From Oscillospiraceae bacterium (GTDB lineage: Bacteria > Bacillota > Clostridia > Saccharofermentanales > Saccharofermentanaceae): a stretch of DNA of 40,079 bases. The stretch is from the NCBI GenBank assembly GCA_902801755.1, contig CADCJM010000001.1, forward strand, positions 1 through 40,079, written 5' to 3'. A program made the position numbers and the translations under genes. Positions 1 to 7,408 of this stretch are shown in pieces (position 1 is the stretch's first letter; every line of letters starts with the position of its first letter). The notes under the pieces were generated by a model that saw only the letters and a list, made by a program, of their open reading frames with translations, was not told where the DNA came from and searched no databases.

Positions 1-255
1 CGTTCTGACTTCCCGAACCAGGTTAACAACGTTCTCGCATTCCCCGGTATCTTCCGTGGCGCTCTCGACGTAAGAGCTTCCGATATCAACGACGAGATGA
101 AGATCGCTGCAGCTAACGCTATTGCAGGCATCGTTTCTGATGCTGAGCTCAATCCTGATTACATCCTTCCTGATGCATTCGATGCAAGAGTAGGTAAGGC
201 TGTTGCAGCAGCTGTTGCACAGGCCGCACGTGATACAGGCGTAGCAAGAATCTGA
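1..255 (+). CDS. NAD(P)-dependent malic enzyme, C-terminal part (partial)
   Basis: The first 84 codons visible are the end of a malic enzyme (oxidative decarboxylation of malate to pyruvate and CO2); the N-terminus lies off the left edge. The frame opens with [20 protein letters not shown], the block that closes the NAD-binding domain of bacterial malic enzymes, followed by [20 protein letters not shown] and a C-terminal helix ending in DTGVARI. The TGA stop at 253-255 is followed after 20 bases by a strong terminator, so this is the last gene of its transcript. The cytosolic role, feeding pyruvate and reducing power, is family knowledge. Cofactor preference (NAD or NADP) cannot be told from this fragment. 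The family call is very secure. Confidence 0.93.
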   Translation, partial: RSDFPNQVNNVLAFPGIFRGALDVRASDINDEMKIAAANAIAGIVSDAELNPDYILPDAFDARVGKAVAAAVAQAARDTGVARI

Positions 256-275
256 ATAAACTGAATTAAAGCAAC

Positions 276-309
276 AATCTCCCGCAAATTTGTTGCGGGA
301 GATTTTGCA
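276..309 (+). terminator. Rho-independent terminator after the malic enzyme
   Basis: A 12-bp perfect stem (276-287 paired with 293-304, core TCTCCCGCAA / TTGCGGGAGA) with a 5-base loop is followed by a T-rich run. It separates the malic enzyme from the Lrp-like reading frame that starts at 333. Confidence 0.9.
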
Positions 310-332
310 ATTTATAGTAAAGGAGTTTCCAC

Positions 333-805
333 ATGATAGACGATTTAGAGCTTTTAAGACTTATTGAGAACAACGCAAGACTCTCTTCTGAAGAGATTGC
401 CGTTATGCTCGGTACAACCGCCGCGGATGTGGAAGCCGAAATCAAGCGCCTCAAGGATGAGAACATCATCTTAGGTTATAACACTATAATCAACTGGGAA
501 AAGCAGGCACCCGACAACTGCATCGGTATGATCGAAGTAAGGATCACACCTGTAAAGAATAAGGGCTATGACCATATTGCCCAGATCCTGAGCAAGTATG
601 ACAAGGTAACTGCATGCTACCTCATGTCATGATAATCTATGAAGACCGCACATTAAGAGATATCGCTACATTCGTTACTGAGAAGATCGCAACTATGGAA
701 GGCGTTCTTTCCACCACAACACACTTCATCCTTAAGAAGTATAAGGCGAATGGTATAATCTACGATAATCCGAATACTGACGACAGGCAGGCTATCATCT
801 TATGA
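333..805 (+). pseudogene. Lrp/AsnC-family transcriptional regulator, split by a frameshift
   Basis: Two adjoining frames together encode one Lrp/AsnC regulator of about 155 residues. The first (333-632, RBS AAAGGAG at 319-325) holds the N-terminal winged helix-turn-helix (LSSEEIAVMLGTTAADVEAE) and the start of the ligand-binding RAM domain, up to VTACYLMS. The second continues from MIIYEDRTLRDIATFV to the natural end at 805. Relatives have about five residues (pattern G-G/A-Y/F-D-F) between these halves, so roughly 16 bases appear to be missing near 628-629, which shifts the frame. At the break the TGA stop (630-632) overlaps an ATG (629-631), but no Shine-Dalgarno site stands before it. The 3' end overlaps the aminotransferase start by ATGA, the usual arrangement of a local regulator with its target. 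The gene may be truly inactivated, or this may be a sequencing or assembly error. Confidence 0.8.
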
Positions 806-1986
806 GTTTAGATTACGATTCCAAGATCTCCAAAGCAGTACAGCAGGTTCCGCCGTCTGCAATAAGGAAGTTCTTTGATCTTGCCAATGAGATGAAGGGT
901 CATGTTATCTCACTTTCCATAGGTGAGCCTGACTTTGTTACTCCCTGGACGATCAGAGAAGCTGCTATTAATTCTATTATCGACGGATATACCCATTATT
1001 CGCCCAATTCCGGATATATCGACTCCAGAGAAGCCATCGCCGATTATCTTAAAAGAAGATACGGTGTATCCTATGATCCCAAATCTGAGATCTTCATTAC
1101 TGTAGGCGGATCTGAGGGCCTTGACCTCGCTGCCAGAGCTCTTATCAATCCCGGTGATGAGGTAATTGTTGTCGAACCTTGCTTTGTTGCATATAAGGCA
1201 ACTGTAGAGTTTGCTCACGGCGTTCCTGTAATCGTCGAGACTAAGCCTGAGAACAATTACAAACTCATGCCTGAAGAACTCGAAGCAGCAATTACAGATA
1301 AAACGAAGTATGTGATCGTAGGCTATCCTAACAATCCTACAGGTGCCATCATGACTCTTGAGGACTGGGCTAAGATCAAGGATGTCCTTATGAGACACCC
1401 TGAGATAATAGTTCTTTCCGATGAGCTTTACTGTGAACTTAACTATCTTGACGGTAAGCCTGCTTCTCTTACGCAGTTTGCTGAATTAAGAGACAGAGTG
1501 ATCATGGTTAACGGCTTTTCGAAGTCTTATGCCATGACGGGTTTCAGAGTAGGATACCTCGCAGGACCTCATGAGCTTATTGCTCCTATGGTAAAGATCC
1601 ATCAGTACTGCATTATGTGTGCTCCTTCAACATCACAGATGGCTGTTATTGAAGCCGCAATGAACTCTGATGATGAGGTCAAGAAAATGCGTGATGAATA
1701 TAACCACAGAAGAAGGGTGATAGTTCAGGGTTTGAAGGACGCAGGTCTTGACTGCTTTACTCCTTACGGTGCATTCTATGCTTTCCCTTGTATCAAGGTT
1801 ACAGGAATGACATCTGAAGAGTTCTGTGAGAAGCTATTGCTCGAAAAGCACGTCGCCATCGTTCCCGGCAACGCTTTCGGCAAGTGCGGTGAAGGATTTG
1901 TACGTATCAGTTATGCTGCTTCTTTAGAAGACATCAAGGAAGCAATGAAGCTTGTAAAAGAATTTGTTGAAGAACATAAGAGGTAA
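802..1986 (+). CDS. PLP-dependent class I/II aminotransferase
   Basis: This 394-aa fold-type I aminotransferase moves an amino group between an amino acid and a 2-oxo acid, using pyridoxal phosphate in the cytosol. Visible landmarks are SIGEPDF near residue 39, GYPNNPTG at 174-181 (the Asn that contacts PLP), SDELY at 206-210 (the PLP-ring Asp and a Tyr), SKSYAMTGFRVGY with the Schiff-base lysine at 241, and RISYA near the C-terminus, whose Arg binds the substrate carboxylate. Length is normal for the aspartate/aromatic/alanine subgroup, but the substrate cannot be read from sequence. The ATG overlaps the stop of the Lrp-like frame (ATGA), so the two were probably translated together and the regulator probably controlled this gene. 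prfB follows after 3 bases. Confidence 0.92.
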   Translation: MSLDYDSKISKAVQQVPPSAIRKFFDLANEMKGHVISLSIGEPDFVTPWTIREAAINSIIDGYTHYSPNSGYIDSREAIADYLKRRYGVSYDPKSEIFITVGGSEGLDLAARALINPGDEVIVVEPCFVAYKATVEFAHGVPVIVETKPENNYKLMPEELEAAITDKTKYVIVGYPNNPTGAIMTLEDWAKIKDVLMRHPEIIVLSDELYCELNYLDGKPASLTQFAELRDRVIMVNGFSKSYAMTGFRVGYLAGPHELIAPMVKIHQYCIMCAPSTSQMAVIEAAMNSDDEVKKMRDEYNHRRRVIVQGLKDAGLDCFTPYGAFYAFPCIKVTGMTSEEFCEKLLLEKHVAIVPGNAFGKCGEGFVRISYAASLEDIKEAMKLVKEFVEEHKR

Positions 1987-1989
1987 TAA

Positions 1990-3105
1990 ATGCTTGAATT
2001 TGACAACATAAGACTCGATCTTGAATCTTACGAAGTGCCTGTAGCAGAGCTTAAAGATGCTCTTCACATTGACCGCGTATCTGATCAGATAAGCGAATAC
2101 GAGAACCGTATGCAGGAGCCTGATTTCTGGAATAATGTTGAGAAAGCAACAGAGATCCAGCAGACATTGGGCAGACTTAAGAAGAAGGTTGAGAGCTATA
2201 ACGCTCTTGTTGCCGAGCGTGAAGATCTTCTTGCGCTCTGCGAGCTCGCTAATGAAGAAGAGGATCTTGATTCTCTTGAAGAACTCAAGACTTCATCTGC
2301 TAAATTCAAGGAAGATTTTGAGAAGATGCGTCTTGAGACTCTCCTTACGGGGCCTTACGATGCTAACAATGCTACTATCACTCTCCATGCAGGTGCCGGC
2401 GGTACAGAGGCTATGGACTGGTGCTCAATGCTCTACAGAATGTATACCAGATGGGCTGAAAGTCATGGCTTTGCTGTAGAAGAGCTTGATTATGTTGAAG
2501 GTGATACAGCCGGTATCCAATCAGTATCTTTCATGATCAAGGGCGATTATGCTTACGGTTTCTTAAGATCAGAACTTGGCGTACACCGTCTTGTCAGAAT
2601 CTCACCTTTCGATGCGGCAGGAAGAAGACATACATCGTTTGCTTCATGCGAAGTTATTCCTGAATTGGACCAGAAGACTGAAGACGATATCAAGATCGAT
2701 ATGGCCGATGTACGTGTAGATACATACCGTGCGACAGGTAAGGGCGGTCAGCATATCAACAAGACCGATACGGCTGTCCGTATGACACATAATCCTACTG
2801 GAATCGTTGTTTCCTGCCAGGCTGAAAGATCACAGCTCCAGAACAAGGAGACATGTTTAAGAATGCTCAAAGCCAAGCTTTTCGCGCTTGCCAGAGCATC
2901 CGAAATGGAAAAGATCGAAGACCTCAAGGGCAACCAGATGGAGATCGCATGGGGTTCACAGATCAGATCTTATGTATTCTGTCCTTATACTCTCGTAAAA
3001 GACAACAGAACAGGCTACGAAGAAGTAGATGTTGATTCCGTTATGGACGGCAATATTGACGGCTTCATAAATGCTTTCCTGTCCGGTATGAAGAACGAGA
3101 AGTAA
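1990..3105 (+). CDS. prfB: Peptide chain release factor 2 (RF2)
   Basis: RF2 reads UGA and UAA stop codons in the ribosomal A site and triggers peptidyl-tRNA hydrolysis. The 371-aa product is full length. It carries the RF2-type SPF stop-recognition tripeptide at residues 205-207 (VRISPFDAAGRRHTSF) and the catalytic GGQ at 252-254 (TGKGGQHINKTDTAVR). Most bacterial prfB genes have an in-frame TGA near codon 25 that needs a +1 frameshift (CTTTGAC). Here the corresponding stretch reads ...LKDALHIDRVSDQ... in one open frame, so autoregulation by frameshifting is absent. The start ATG is preceded by AGAGG at the end of the aminotransferase and lies 3 bases beyond its stop. A terminator follows 25 bases after the stop. 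Confidence 0.97.
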   Translation: MLEFDNIRLDLESYEVPVAELKDALHIDRVSDQISEYENRMQEPDFWNNVEKATEIQQTLGRLKKKVESYNALVAEREDLLALCELANEEEDLDSLEELKTSSAKFKEDFEKMRLETLLTGPYDANNATITLHAGAGGTEAMDWCSMLYRMYTRWAESHGFAVEELDYVEGDTAGIQSVSFMIKGDYAYGFLRSELGVHRLVRISPFDAAGRRHTSFASCEVIPELDQKTEDDIKIDMADVRVDTYRATGKGGQHINKTDTAVRMTHNPTGIVVSCQAERSQLQNKETCLRMLKAKLFALARASEMEKIEDLKGNQMEIAWGSQIRSYVFCPYTLVKDNRTGYEEVDVDSVMDGNIDGFINAFLSGMKNEK

Positions 3106-3130
3106 TTTCTTAAATATACGGATTATTTAG

Positions 3131-3165
3131 TAGCTCCCGAAGTAAAACCGGGAGCTATTTTGTTA
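3131..3165 (+). terminator. Rho-independent terminator after prfB
   Basis: The stem TAGCTCCCG (3131-3139) pairs with CGGGAGCTA (3149-3157) across a 9-base loop and is followed by TTTTGTT. It ends the Lrp-aminotransferase-prfB transcript. Confidence 0.9.
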
Positions 3166-3209
3166 TAATTATTTTAGTTTTTAAATGAAACCGGGGAATG
3201 AATAGCGTT

Positions 3210-5204
3210 ATGGAAAAAACGGAAAGAAAGGGAACAAGAGTTGCGCTGACAGTAACTGCAGTTCTTTCTTTACTAATGATTTTAAGCCTTTCAGCTGTTG
3301 TCATTTTCAAAGACCAGGGAATATTCCTGATCCTTTTTGCGGTTTTCTATGTGCTTGTTCCAGGTTTTGCTTTGCTTATAACGATAGATCCTGAAGCTTA
3401 TGACAGGTTCAAAAATCAGACTCTGATTTTGTCGTTTTTTGCAGGCTTTTCTCTTATCATTATCCAGTACTATCTCCTGAACGCATTTGGCATTTTGGAG
3501 GCTGTAAGGTTTATGCCGCTTATTATTGGGCTTGTTCTGATATTTATCTCCAGGAAAAGGATTGCAGCATTAAAAGGGAAGCTGCCTTCTTATAAAGATT
3601 TCTATAAAGCAGGTCCGTATCTTGCCCTGACCGCAATTGTTATGTTTGCGAGCCTTTACGGATTTTATAAGACCGTTCCTACTCATAACGATAAAGTCTT
3701 TTTGGATTATTGTTATCACATGGGAAATATAGATACGCTTTACCGCGGCGGAAGCCTTGAAGATACCAGAGTAATGGGCATGACGTTCAAATACCATTAT
3801 TTTATGGATCTTTTCAATGCCGTACTGAAATATGTTTTCCCGGCAAGCCTTTGGAACATGGTTTTAAGATATCCTGTTTTGCTTGTTCCTCCGCTTATCA
3901 GCGGCAGTGTTTATAATCTCATTCAGAGCAAGACTAATAACAGGGCAATAACATTTGCAGTTTCTGTTCTGGCATTGATCTTTCCTTCGGTTACTGCTAC
4001 GACGGCATTGCTTCCGAATCACATAATCACTAATGTCAACAGCGTCGGCGTTGCTTTGCCGCTTGTCATAGCACTTGTTGAATTATTCTTAAAATCTTCT
4101 GTTCCCGGAGAAGGCAAATATACAGATCTTATCCTTGTGTTCCTTTTGGGATTCACTCTGACAGGCTTAAAAGGTCCCTTTGCGTTGGCCTTAGCCGGAA
4201 CGGCCGTCGTATTCTTTGTGTACAGCTGGATAATCAACAGAAAAGTCTCTTTGCTTCAGTTCCTTGTAATACCCGTGTTTATTGCGTCTTTTGCCGTTAT
4301 CTGGTTCTCTTTGCTTAATGTCGCAGCGACAGGTTCCAATGTTACAAGTGATGCCCACGGAATAATGAAGTATTTTAGTCTTCAGATCACTGTGCCGGGA
4401 TTTGGCTTAACTGAAGGCTTTCTGATCAATACTTCAGATGCTCTGTTATTTATTCCTCAGAATCTTTTCTTTACCTTTGCCGGATCAGCTTTACCACTTG
4501 TGATCATGCTGTTTGTTGTTATCGCAAGGCTGTTTATGAAGCAAAAGGAAACGGATCTTCGCACTGCATTTTGCGTTTTATGTGCATTTGCCGGAATCTT
4601 AATGAATTATCTGATGGCTGTAGGCTATAACAGGAACTATTTCTTTATGTTTGCTATGCCTTTCGCATACTATTCAGCAGCTGCTTTTATATGCCTTGTT
4701 ATGCAGCAAAAGCAAAAGATACTCCGTATGGTTTCCATTGCTGTAACAGCTTTATGTTGTCTGAGTTCTGTTATTGCGATTTACAATAATTTTGCAAATC
4801 CTTTATTTGCATACGGTTCAGGCAATCTGTCCCAGGATGAGATAAACTGCATCTCCTGGATCAAAGAAAATACTGGCAGGGATGACCTTTTCGCGATAAA
4901 CGAGAGTGAGCCTAATGGTAAGAAATATTTCTATTCCGGATATTCCGAGAGACGGTTTTATATTGAGACATATAAATATGCTGAAAACAGCGGTAAAACG
5001 GCAGAAGATCTCGCTCCGCAGATCGAAATGAATGCCAGACTCTATACCGATGAACAATCGCCTGTATTGGCTGAGAATATAGGAATCGACTATATCATTT
5101 ACTATAACGTGAACGGTGAAAAACCGGAGATCTTAGATAAGTATTATCAACTTTGCTATGACAGTTCCGAAGTAAAGGTTTATGCTGTCAGACATAATCA
5201 GTAA
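3210..5204 (+). CDS. Polytopic membrane protein, possible GT-C-type glycosyltransferase
   Basis: The product is an integral membrane protein of 664 aa with around a dozen hydrophobic spans up to about residue 530 and a C-terminal soluble tail of about 130 residues. I do not recognise a named family. The layout resembles polyprenol-phosphate-dependent GT-C transferases: many spans, a polar loop with acidic residues (THNDKVFLDYCYHMG, Asp near residue 161), and a tail beginning NCISWIKENTGRDDLFAINE, like the WIRENTP-type segment seen in many dolichyl/undecaprenyl sugar transferases. That function is inference only. Two starts are possible. ATG 3198 lies directly on the GGGGAA Shine-Dalgarno site (3193-3198), so ATG 3210 with about 11 bases of spacing is preferred. 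The gene stands alone between a terminator and a 117-bp gap, with no sugar-transfer neighbours. Confidence 0.6.
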   Translation: MEKTERKGTRVALTVTAVLSLLMILSLSAVVIFKDQGIFLILFAVFYVLVPGFALLITIDPEAYDRFKNQTLILSFFAGFSLIIIQYYLLNAFGILEAVRFMPLIIGLVLIFISRKRIAALKGKLPSYKDFYKAGPYLALTAIVMFASLYGFYKTVPTHNDKVFLDYCYHMGNIDTLYRGGSLEDTRVMGMTFKYHYFMDLFNAVLKYVFPASLWNMVLRYPVLLVPPLISGSVYNLIQSKTNNRAITFAVSVLALIFPSVTATTALLPNHIITNVNSVGVALPLVIALVELFLKSSVPGEGKYTDLILVFLLGFTLTGLKGPFALALAGTAVVFFVYSWIINRKVSLLQFLVIPVFIASFAVIWFSLLNVAATGSNVTSDAHGIMKYFSLQITVPGFGLTEGFLINTSDALLFIPQNLFFTFAGSALPLVIMLFVVIARLFMKQKETDLRTAFCVLCAFAGILMNYLMAVGYNRNYFFMFAMPFAYYSAAAFICLVMQQKQKILRMVSIAVTALCCLSSVIAIYNNFANPLFAYGSGNLSQDEINCISWIKENTGRDDLFAINESEPNGKKYFYSGYSERRFYIETYKYAENSGKTAEDLAPQIEMNARLYTDEQSPVLAENIGIDYIIYYNVNGEKPEILDKYYQLCYDSSEVKVYAVRHNQ

Positions 5205-5321
5205 AAGACTACAGATTCCATTTTTTTGTAATCTATGCTCAAAAGCTTGTAATGCATTCCAAAACCGAGATTTTAAAAATGTTTTGTTGTATCTTCTATT
5301 CAGATGAAAGGAGTGCAACAG

Positions 5322-5762
5322 GTGAACATCAAGTTTTTGCTGGATCCTGAGGATCCGATGAGAAAAGAATTAGAACACCTCGGGATCAAAGACAATCCTG
5401 ATTCCCAGTATGTATTGATCCGTAAAGGCGCGGATGTAAATTACATCGCCGGAAAAAGGGAAGACCAGCAGTTCTTTATTGATGTTAACGATATCTGTTT
5501 TATCGAGAGCATGGGTCACGACATAATAATCCATGCGAATGACGGCACTTACAATTCGGGGGATAGACTTAAAGCTTTGGAGCAGGTCCTGCCGGCTGAC
5601 CGTTTCTTAAGAGTAAGCAATTCCGCAATTGTAAACCTGAAGAAGATTAAGCGTATCGAATCAAGCCTTTTGCAGAAATTCATCCTGCATATGACTAACG
5701 GATCCAAAGTCGATGTAACCAGAAGTTATTACTACATTTTCAGAGAAAGAATTGGAATTTAA
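5322..5762 (+). CDS. Small LytTR-family DNA-binding regulator
   Basis: This 146-aa protein has an N-terminal part of about 40 residues of unknown role and a C-terminal LytTR domain (about residues 45-146). The domain shows the typical order: a strand pair around DVNDICFIESMGHDIIIHA, the ALEQVLPADRFLRVSNSAIVN core, and a closing MTNGSKVDVTRSYYYIFRER strand-helix. No receiver domain is present, so it is not a classical response regulator. The start is GTG 5322, set by AAAGGAG at 5307-5313 with 8 bases of spacing; the upstream ATG at 5304 overlaps that ribosome site and is unlikely. The membrane-protein gene at 5775 follows after 12 bases, so the two form a small operon. LytTR proteins bind paired direct repeats upstream of their targets; I found no clear repeat in the 117 bp upstream. 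Confidence 0.85.
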   Translation: MNIKFLLDPEDPMRKELEHLGIKDNPDSQYVLIRKGADVNYIAGKREDQQFFIDVNDICFIESMGHDIIIHANDGTYNSGDRLKALEQVLPADRFLRVSNSAIVNLKKIKRIESSLLQKFILHMTNGSKVDVTRSYYYIFRERIGI

Positions 5763-5774
5763 AAGGGGAATAAT

Positions 5775-6434
5775 ATGAACATTTTAACAGTTAGTGTATC
5801 TACTTTATTGATACCGATTATTTTGGTTATTACTGTCGCGGTTTTCTTCATATACAAGGCCGTATATGACAAGCACACAAATCAGATACTTGAATCAGGC
5901 GAGACTAAAAAGCGTAAATGGATAGCTCCGTGGGGCTTGGCGCTCATAGTTCTGGGTGCACAGCTCATACTCGTTGCAGGCTTTATGTTTCCTGCATCGA
6001 TGCTTATGTTCGATCATACTGTAGTCGAATTGTCTGAATCAAATCCGATGCATTTTGATCTCAGTGACTCTGTTCAGTTTGTAATAAATGAATCGAATTA
6101 TGACGAAGGAACGACATTTACTGATGAAGGCATAACTGTAACGATTTACAGCCAAAAACGCACAGATGAACACGAGTACTATGTAATCTTAGGTGAGATA
6201 GAAAAACAAAAGGCTGATCCTACGTTCGTTTACGTCTGTTTAGGCACTGACAATGGTGATTTTGAGAGTGAGTCTTATATTCCGGTGACAACTGACAGCT
6301 CTAAGGCATATTTCAAATGCGAAATAATGACAGGTGCTGACAAGCCGACTTCGCTCAGGGTAGCTGTCGGATATGGTGATTCCTTCGATCATAATTCTGA
6401 TAATCTGCCGCAGGATATTAAACTTGTCTTCTGA
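5775..6434 (+). CDS. Two-TM membrane protein with extracytoplasmic domain, LytTR partner
   Basis: The 219-aa product is not recognised. It has a hydrophobic N-terminus (about residues 5-27, LIPIILVITVAVFFIYKAVY), a short basic cytoplasmic loop with SGETKKRKW, a second hydrophobic span (about 50-78, GLALIVLGAQLILVAGFMF), and a soluble acidic domain of about 140 residues that should lie outside the cell. That domain is rich in beta-type strands and has no cysteine pair or catalytic motif I can name. RBS AAGGGGAA stands just before the ATG. It directly follows the LytTR regulator. Regulators of this kind are sometimes held in check by a membrane protein from the same operon (HdrRM and BrsRM in Streptococcus mutans), so a sensor or inhibitor role is possible but not shown. 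Confidence 0.65.
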   Translation: MNILTVSVSTLLIPIILVITVAVFFIYKAVYDKHTNQILESGETKKRKWIAPWGLALIVLGAQLILVAGFMFPASMLMFDHTVVELSESNPMHFDLSDSVQFVINESNYDEGTTFTDEGITVTIYSQKRTDEHEYYVILGEIEKQKADPTFVYVCLGTDNGDFESESYIPVTTDSSKAYFKCEIMTGADKPTSLRVAVGYGDSFDHNSDNLPQDIKLVF

Positions 6435-6464
6435 CAATAGTGATGTTGGATATGGGAATAGAAC

Positions 6465-6501
6465 TAAAAAGAACGTGTACTGCAAATGCGGTACACGTTC
6501 T
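6465..6501 (-). terminator. Terminator of the PHP phosphatase gene (minus strand)
   Basis: A perfect 11-bp stem (AGAACGTGTAC / GTACACGTTCT, 6470-6480 with 6491-6501) is followed by five Ts on the minus strand. No T run follows the stem directly on the plus strand, so it mainly serves the minus-strand gene ending at 6521. It may also slow plus-strand transcription from 5775-6434. Confidence 0.85.
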
Positions 6502-6520
6502 GCATTTAAGGCTTTTTCGC

Positions 6521-7336
6521 TTACAGCGCTTCAAAATGCGGCTTGTGGTCTTTGTAGTATACGGTCTCTTTAATACCCAATGATCTCAGGTATTCTACTG
6601 CTTCGTTAAAGCTTACCGCAAAAGTGCCGGGGAAATGTGAATCAGAGCCTAGAGTGATCAGTTTTCCGCCCATTTCCAGGTATCTTTTTATGATACCGGC
6701 ATCAGGAAGCCATCTCGTAAATCCGCCGTCCTTATGCTTTTGGATCGATTTTGTATTTATCTCGAGTGCTTTTTCCTTAGCTATCATGACCTCGAAAAGT
6801 CTGTCTATCTCCTTAGGCGTCTCTTCGTATGTGATGAAGTCATTCTTGTTGTCTGCATATCTGTTGATGTAGTCGTAGTGCGCGACAACATCGAAATTAT
6901 TGCATTTCTCGCACATCTCGGCCATCGTGTTGATATATTCGCTGTGCAGGTCTTTTGCAGGGAGCTTGTAGCAGCCGCGCTCAACATAAAAATCCTGGCC
7001 TCTGAAGAGGTGAACGCTTAAAAGAACGACATCCAGGGGGATAGAAGCGGCCACCTTGTCTATTTCTTCTGCAACATGGGTCTGATATCCGAATTCGATG
7101 CCCTTAAGGAGCTCAAATTTGTCTCCGGCTATGGCGCGCCACTGTTCAAATGCTTTGTTGTACTCTTCCAGATCGAACATCCAGTTCAATCCGTCGTCAG
7201 GATAGTCGATCTCGTAGTGTTCTGTAATTCCTATTCTCGTAAAACCCTTGGATTGAGCCTCGCTTATGAGCTCATAAATCGATTGGCCGGCGTCTGCCGA
7301 GAAGTGTTTTGTATGATTATGTCCGTCAGTTATCAT
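6521..7336 (-). CDS. PHP-domain phosphatase, histidinol-phosphatase (HisK/HisJ) type
   Basis: This 271-aa protein belongs to the PHP metal-dependent phosphoesterases, and its closest named class is histidinol-phosphatase (L-histidinol phosphate to L-histidinol). Metal-binding motifs appear in order: DGHNHTKH (His6, His8), TEHYE (His40), GIEFGYQ (Glu81), LSVHLFRG (His109), VAHYDYINRY (His153) and GSDSHFP (Asp232, His234). Together these make the usual trinuclear site in a TIM-like barrel. Length fits the family. The start ATG at 7336 has an AAGGGGA ribosome site on the minus strand. No other histidine biosynthesis gene is nearby, so the substrate could be another phosphate ester. The gene is transcribed divergently from the M18 aminopeptidase and ends at its own terminator. 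Confidence 0.85.
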   Translation of the reverse strand: MITDGHNHTKHFSADAGQSIYELISEAQSKGFTRIGITEHYEIDYPDDGLNWMFDLEEYNKAFEQWRAIAGDKFELLKGIEFGYQTHVAEEIDKVAASIPLDVVLLSVHLFRGQDFYVERGCYKLPAKDLHSEYINTMAEMCEKCNNFDVVAHYDYINRYADNKNDFITYEETPKEIDRLFEVMIAKEKALEINTKSIQKHKDGGFTRWLPDAGIIKRYLEMGGKLITLGSDSHFPGTFAVSFNEAVEYLRSLGIKETVYYKDHKPHFEAL

Positions 7337-7373
7337 TTTGTCCCCTTAATTTAAAAGATTTTATTTTACTTTA

Positions 7374-7382
7374 TGGTATCAT
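7374..7382 (+). promoter_or_regulatory. Candidate extended -10 promoter for the M18 aminopeptidase run
   Basis: In the 72-bp divergent space, TGGTATCAT (7374-7382) fits an extended -10 element (TGnTATAAT, 5 of 6 in the hexamer). No good -35 lies 17 bases upstream. It sits 26 bases before the ATG at 7409 and would start the plus-strand run toward 19270. Confidence 0.45.
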
Positions 7383-7408
7383 AAGTTCATTAGAAAGAGG
7401 TGATACTT

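Noticed and set aside
600..640. Programmed frameshift in the Lrp-like gene
   Set aside because: No slippery site or stimulatory structure is seen, and residues expected from the family are missing at the join; a shift alone would not restore them, so a deletion or sequence error is more likely.
910..1398. Minus-strand open frame of 162 codons inside the aminotransferase
   Set aside because: The plus strand there encodes conserved aminotransferase motifs; the opposite frame has no recognisable domain.
5205..5321. Terminator or LytTR direct repeats before the LytTR gene
   Set aside because: Only a five-base stem (AGATT/AATCT) with a 12-base loop is found, and no paired repeats of LytTR type are visible.
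7371..7386. Inverted repeat TTATG-GTAT-CATAA as an operator
   Set aside because: The five-base arms in AT-rich divergent DNA are expected by chance, and they overlap the candidate -10 element.
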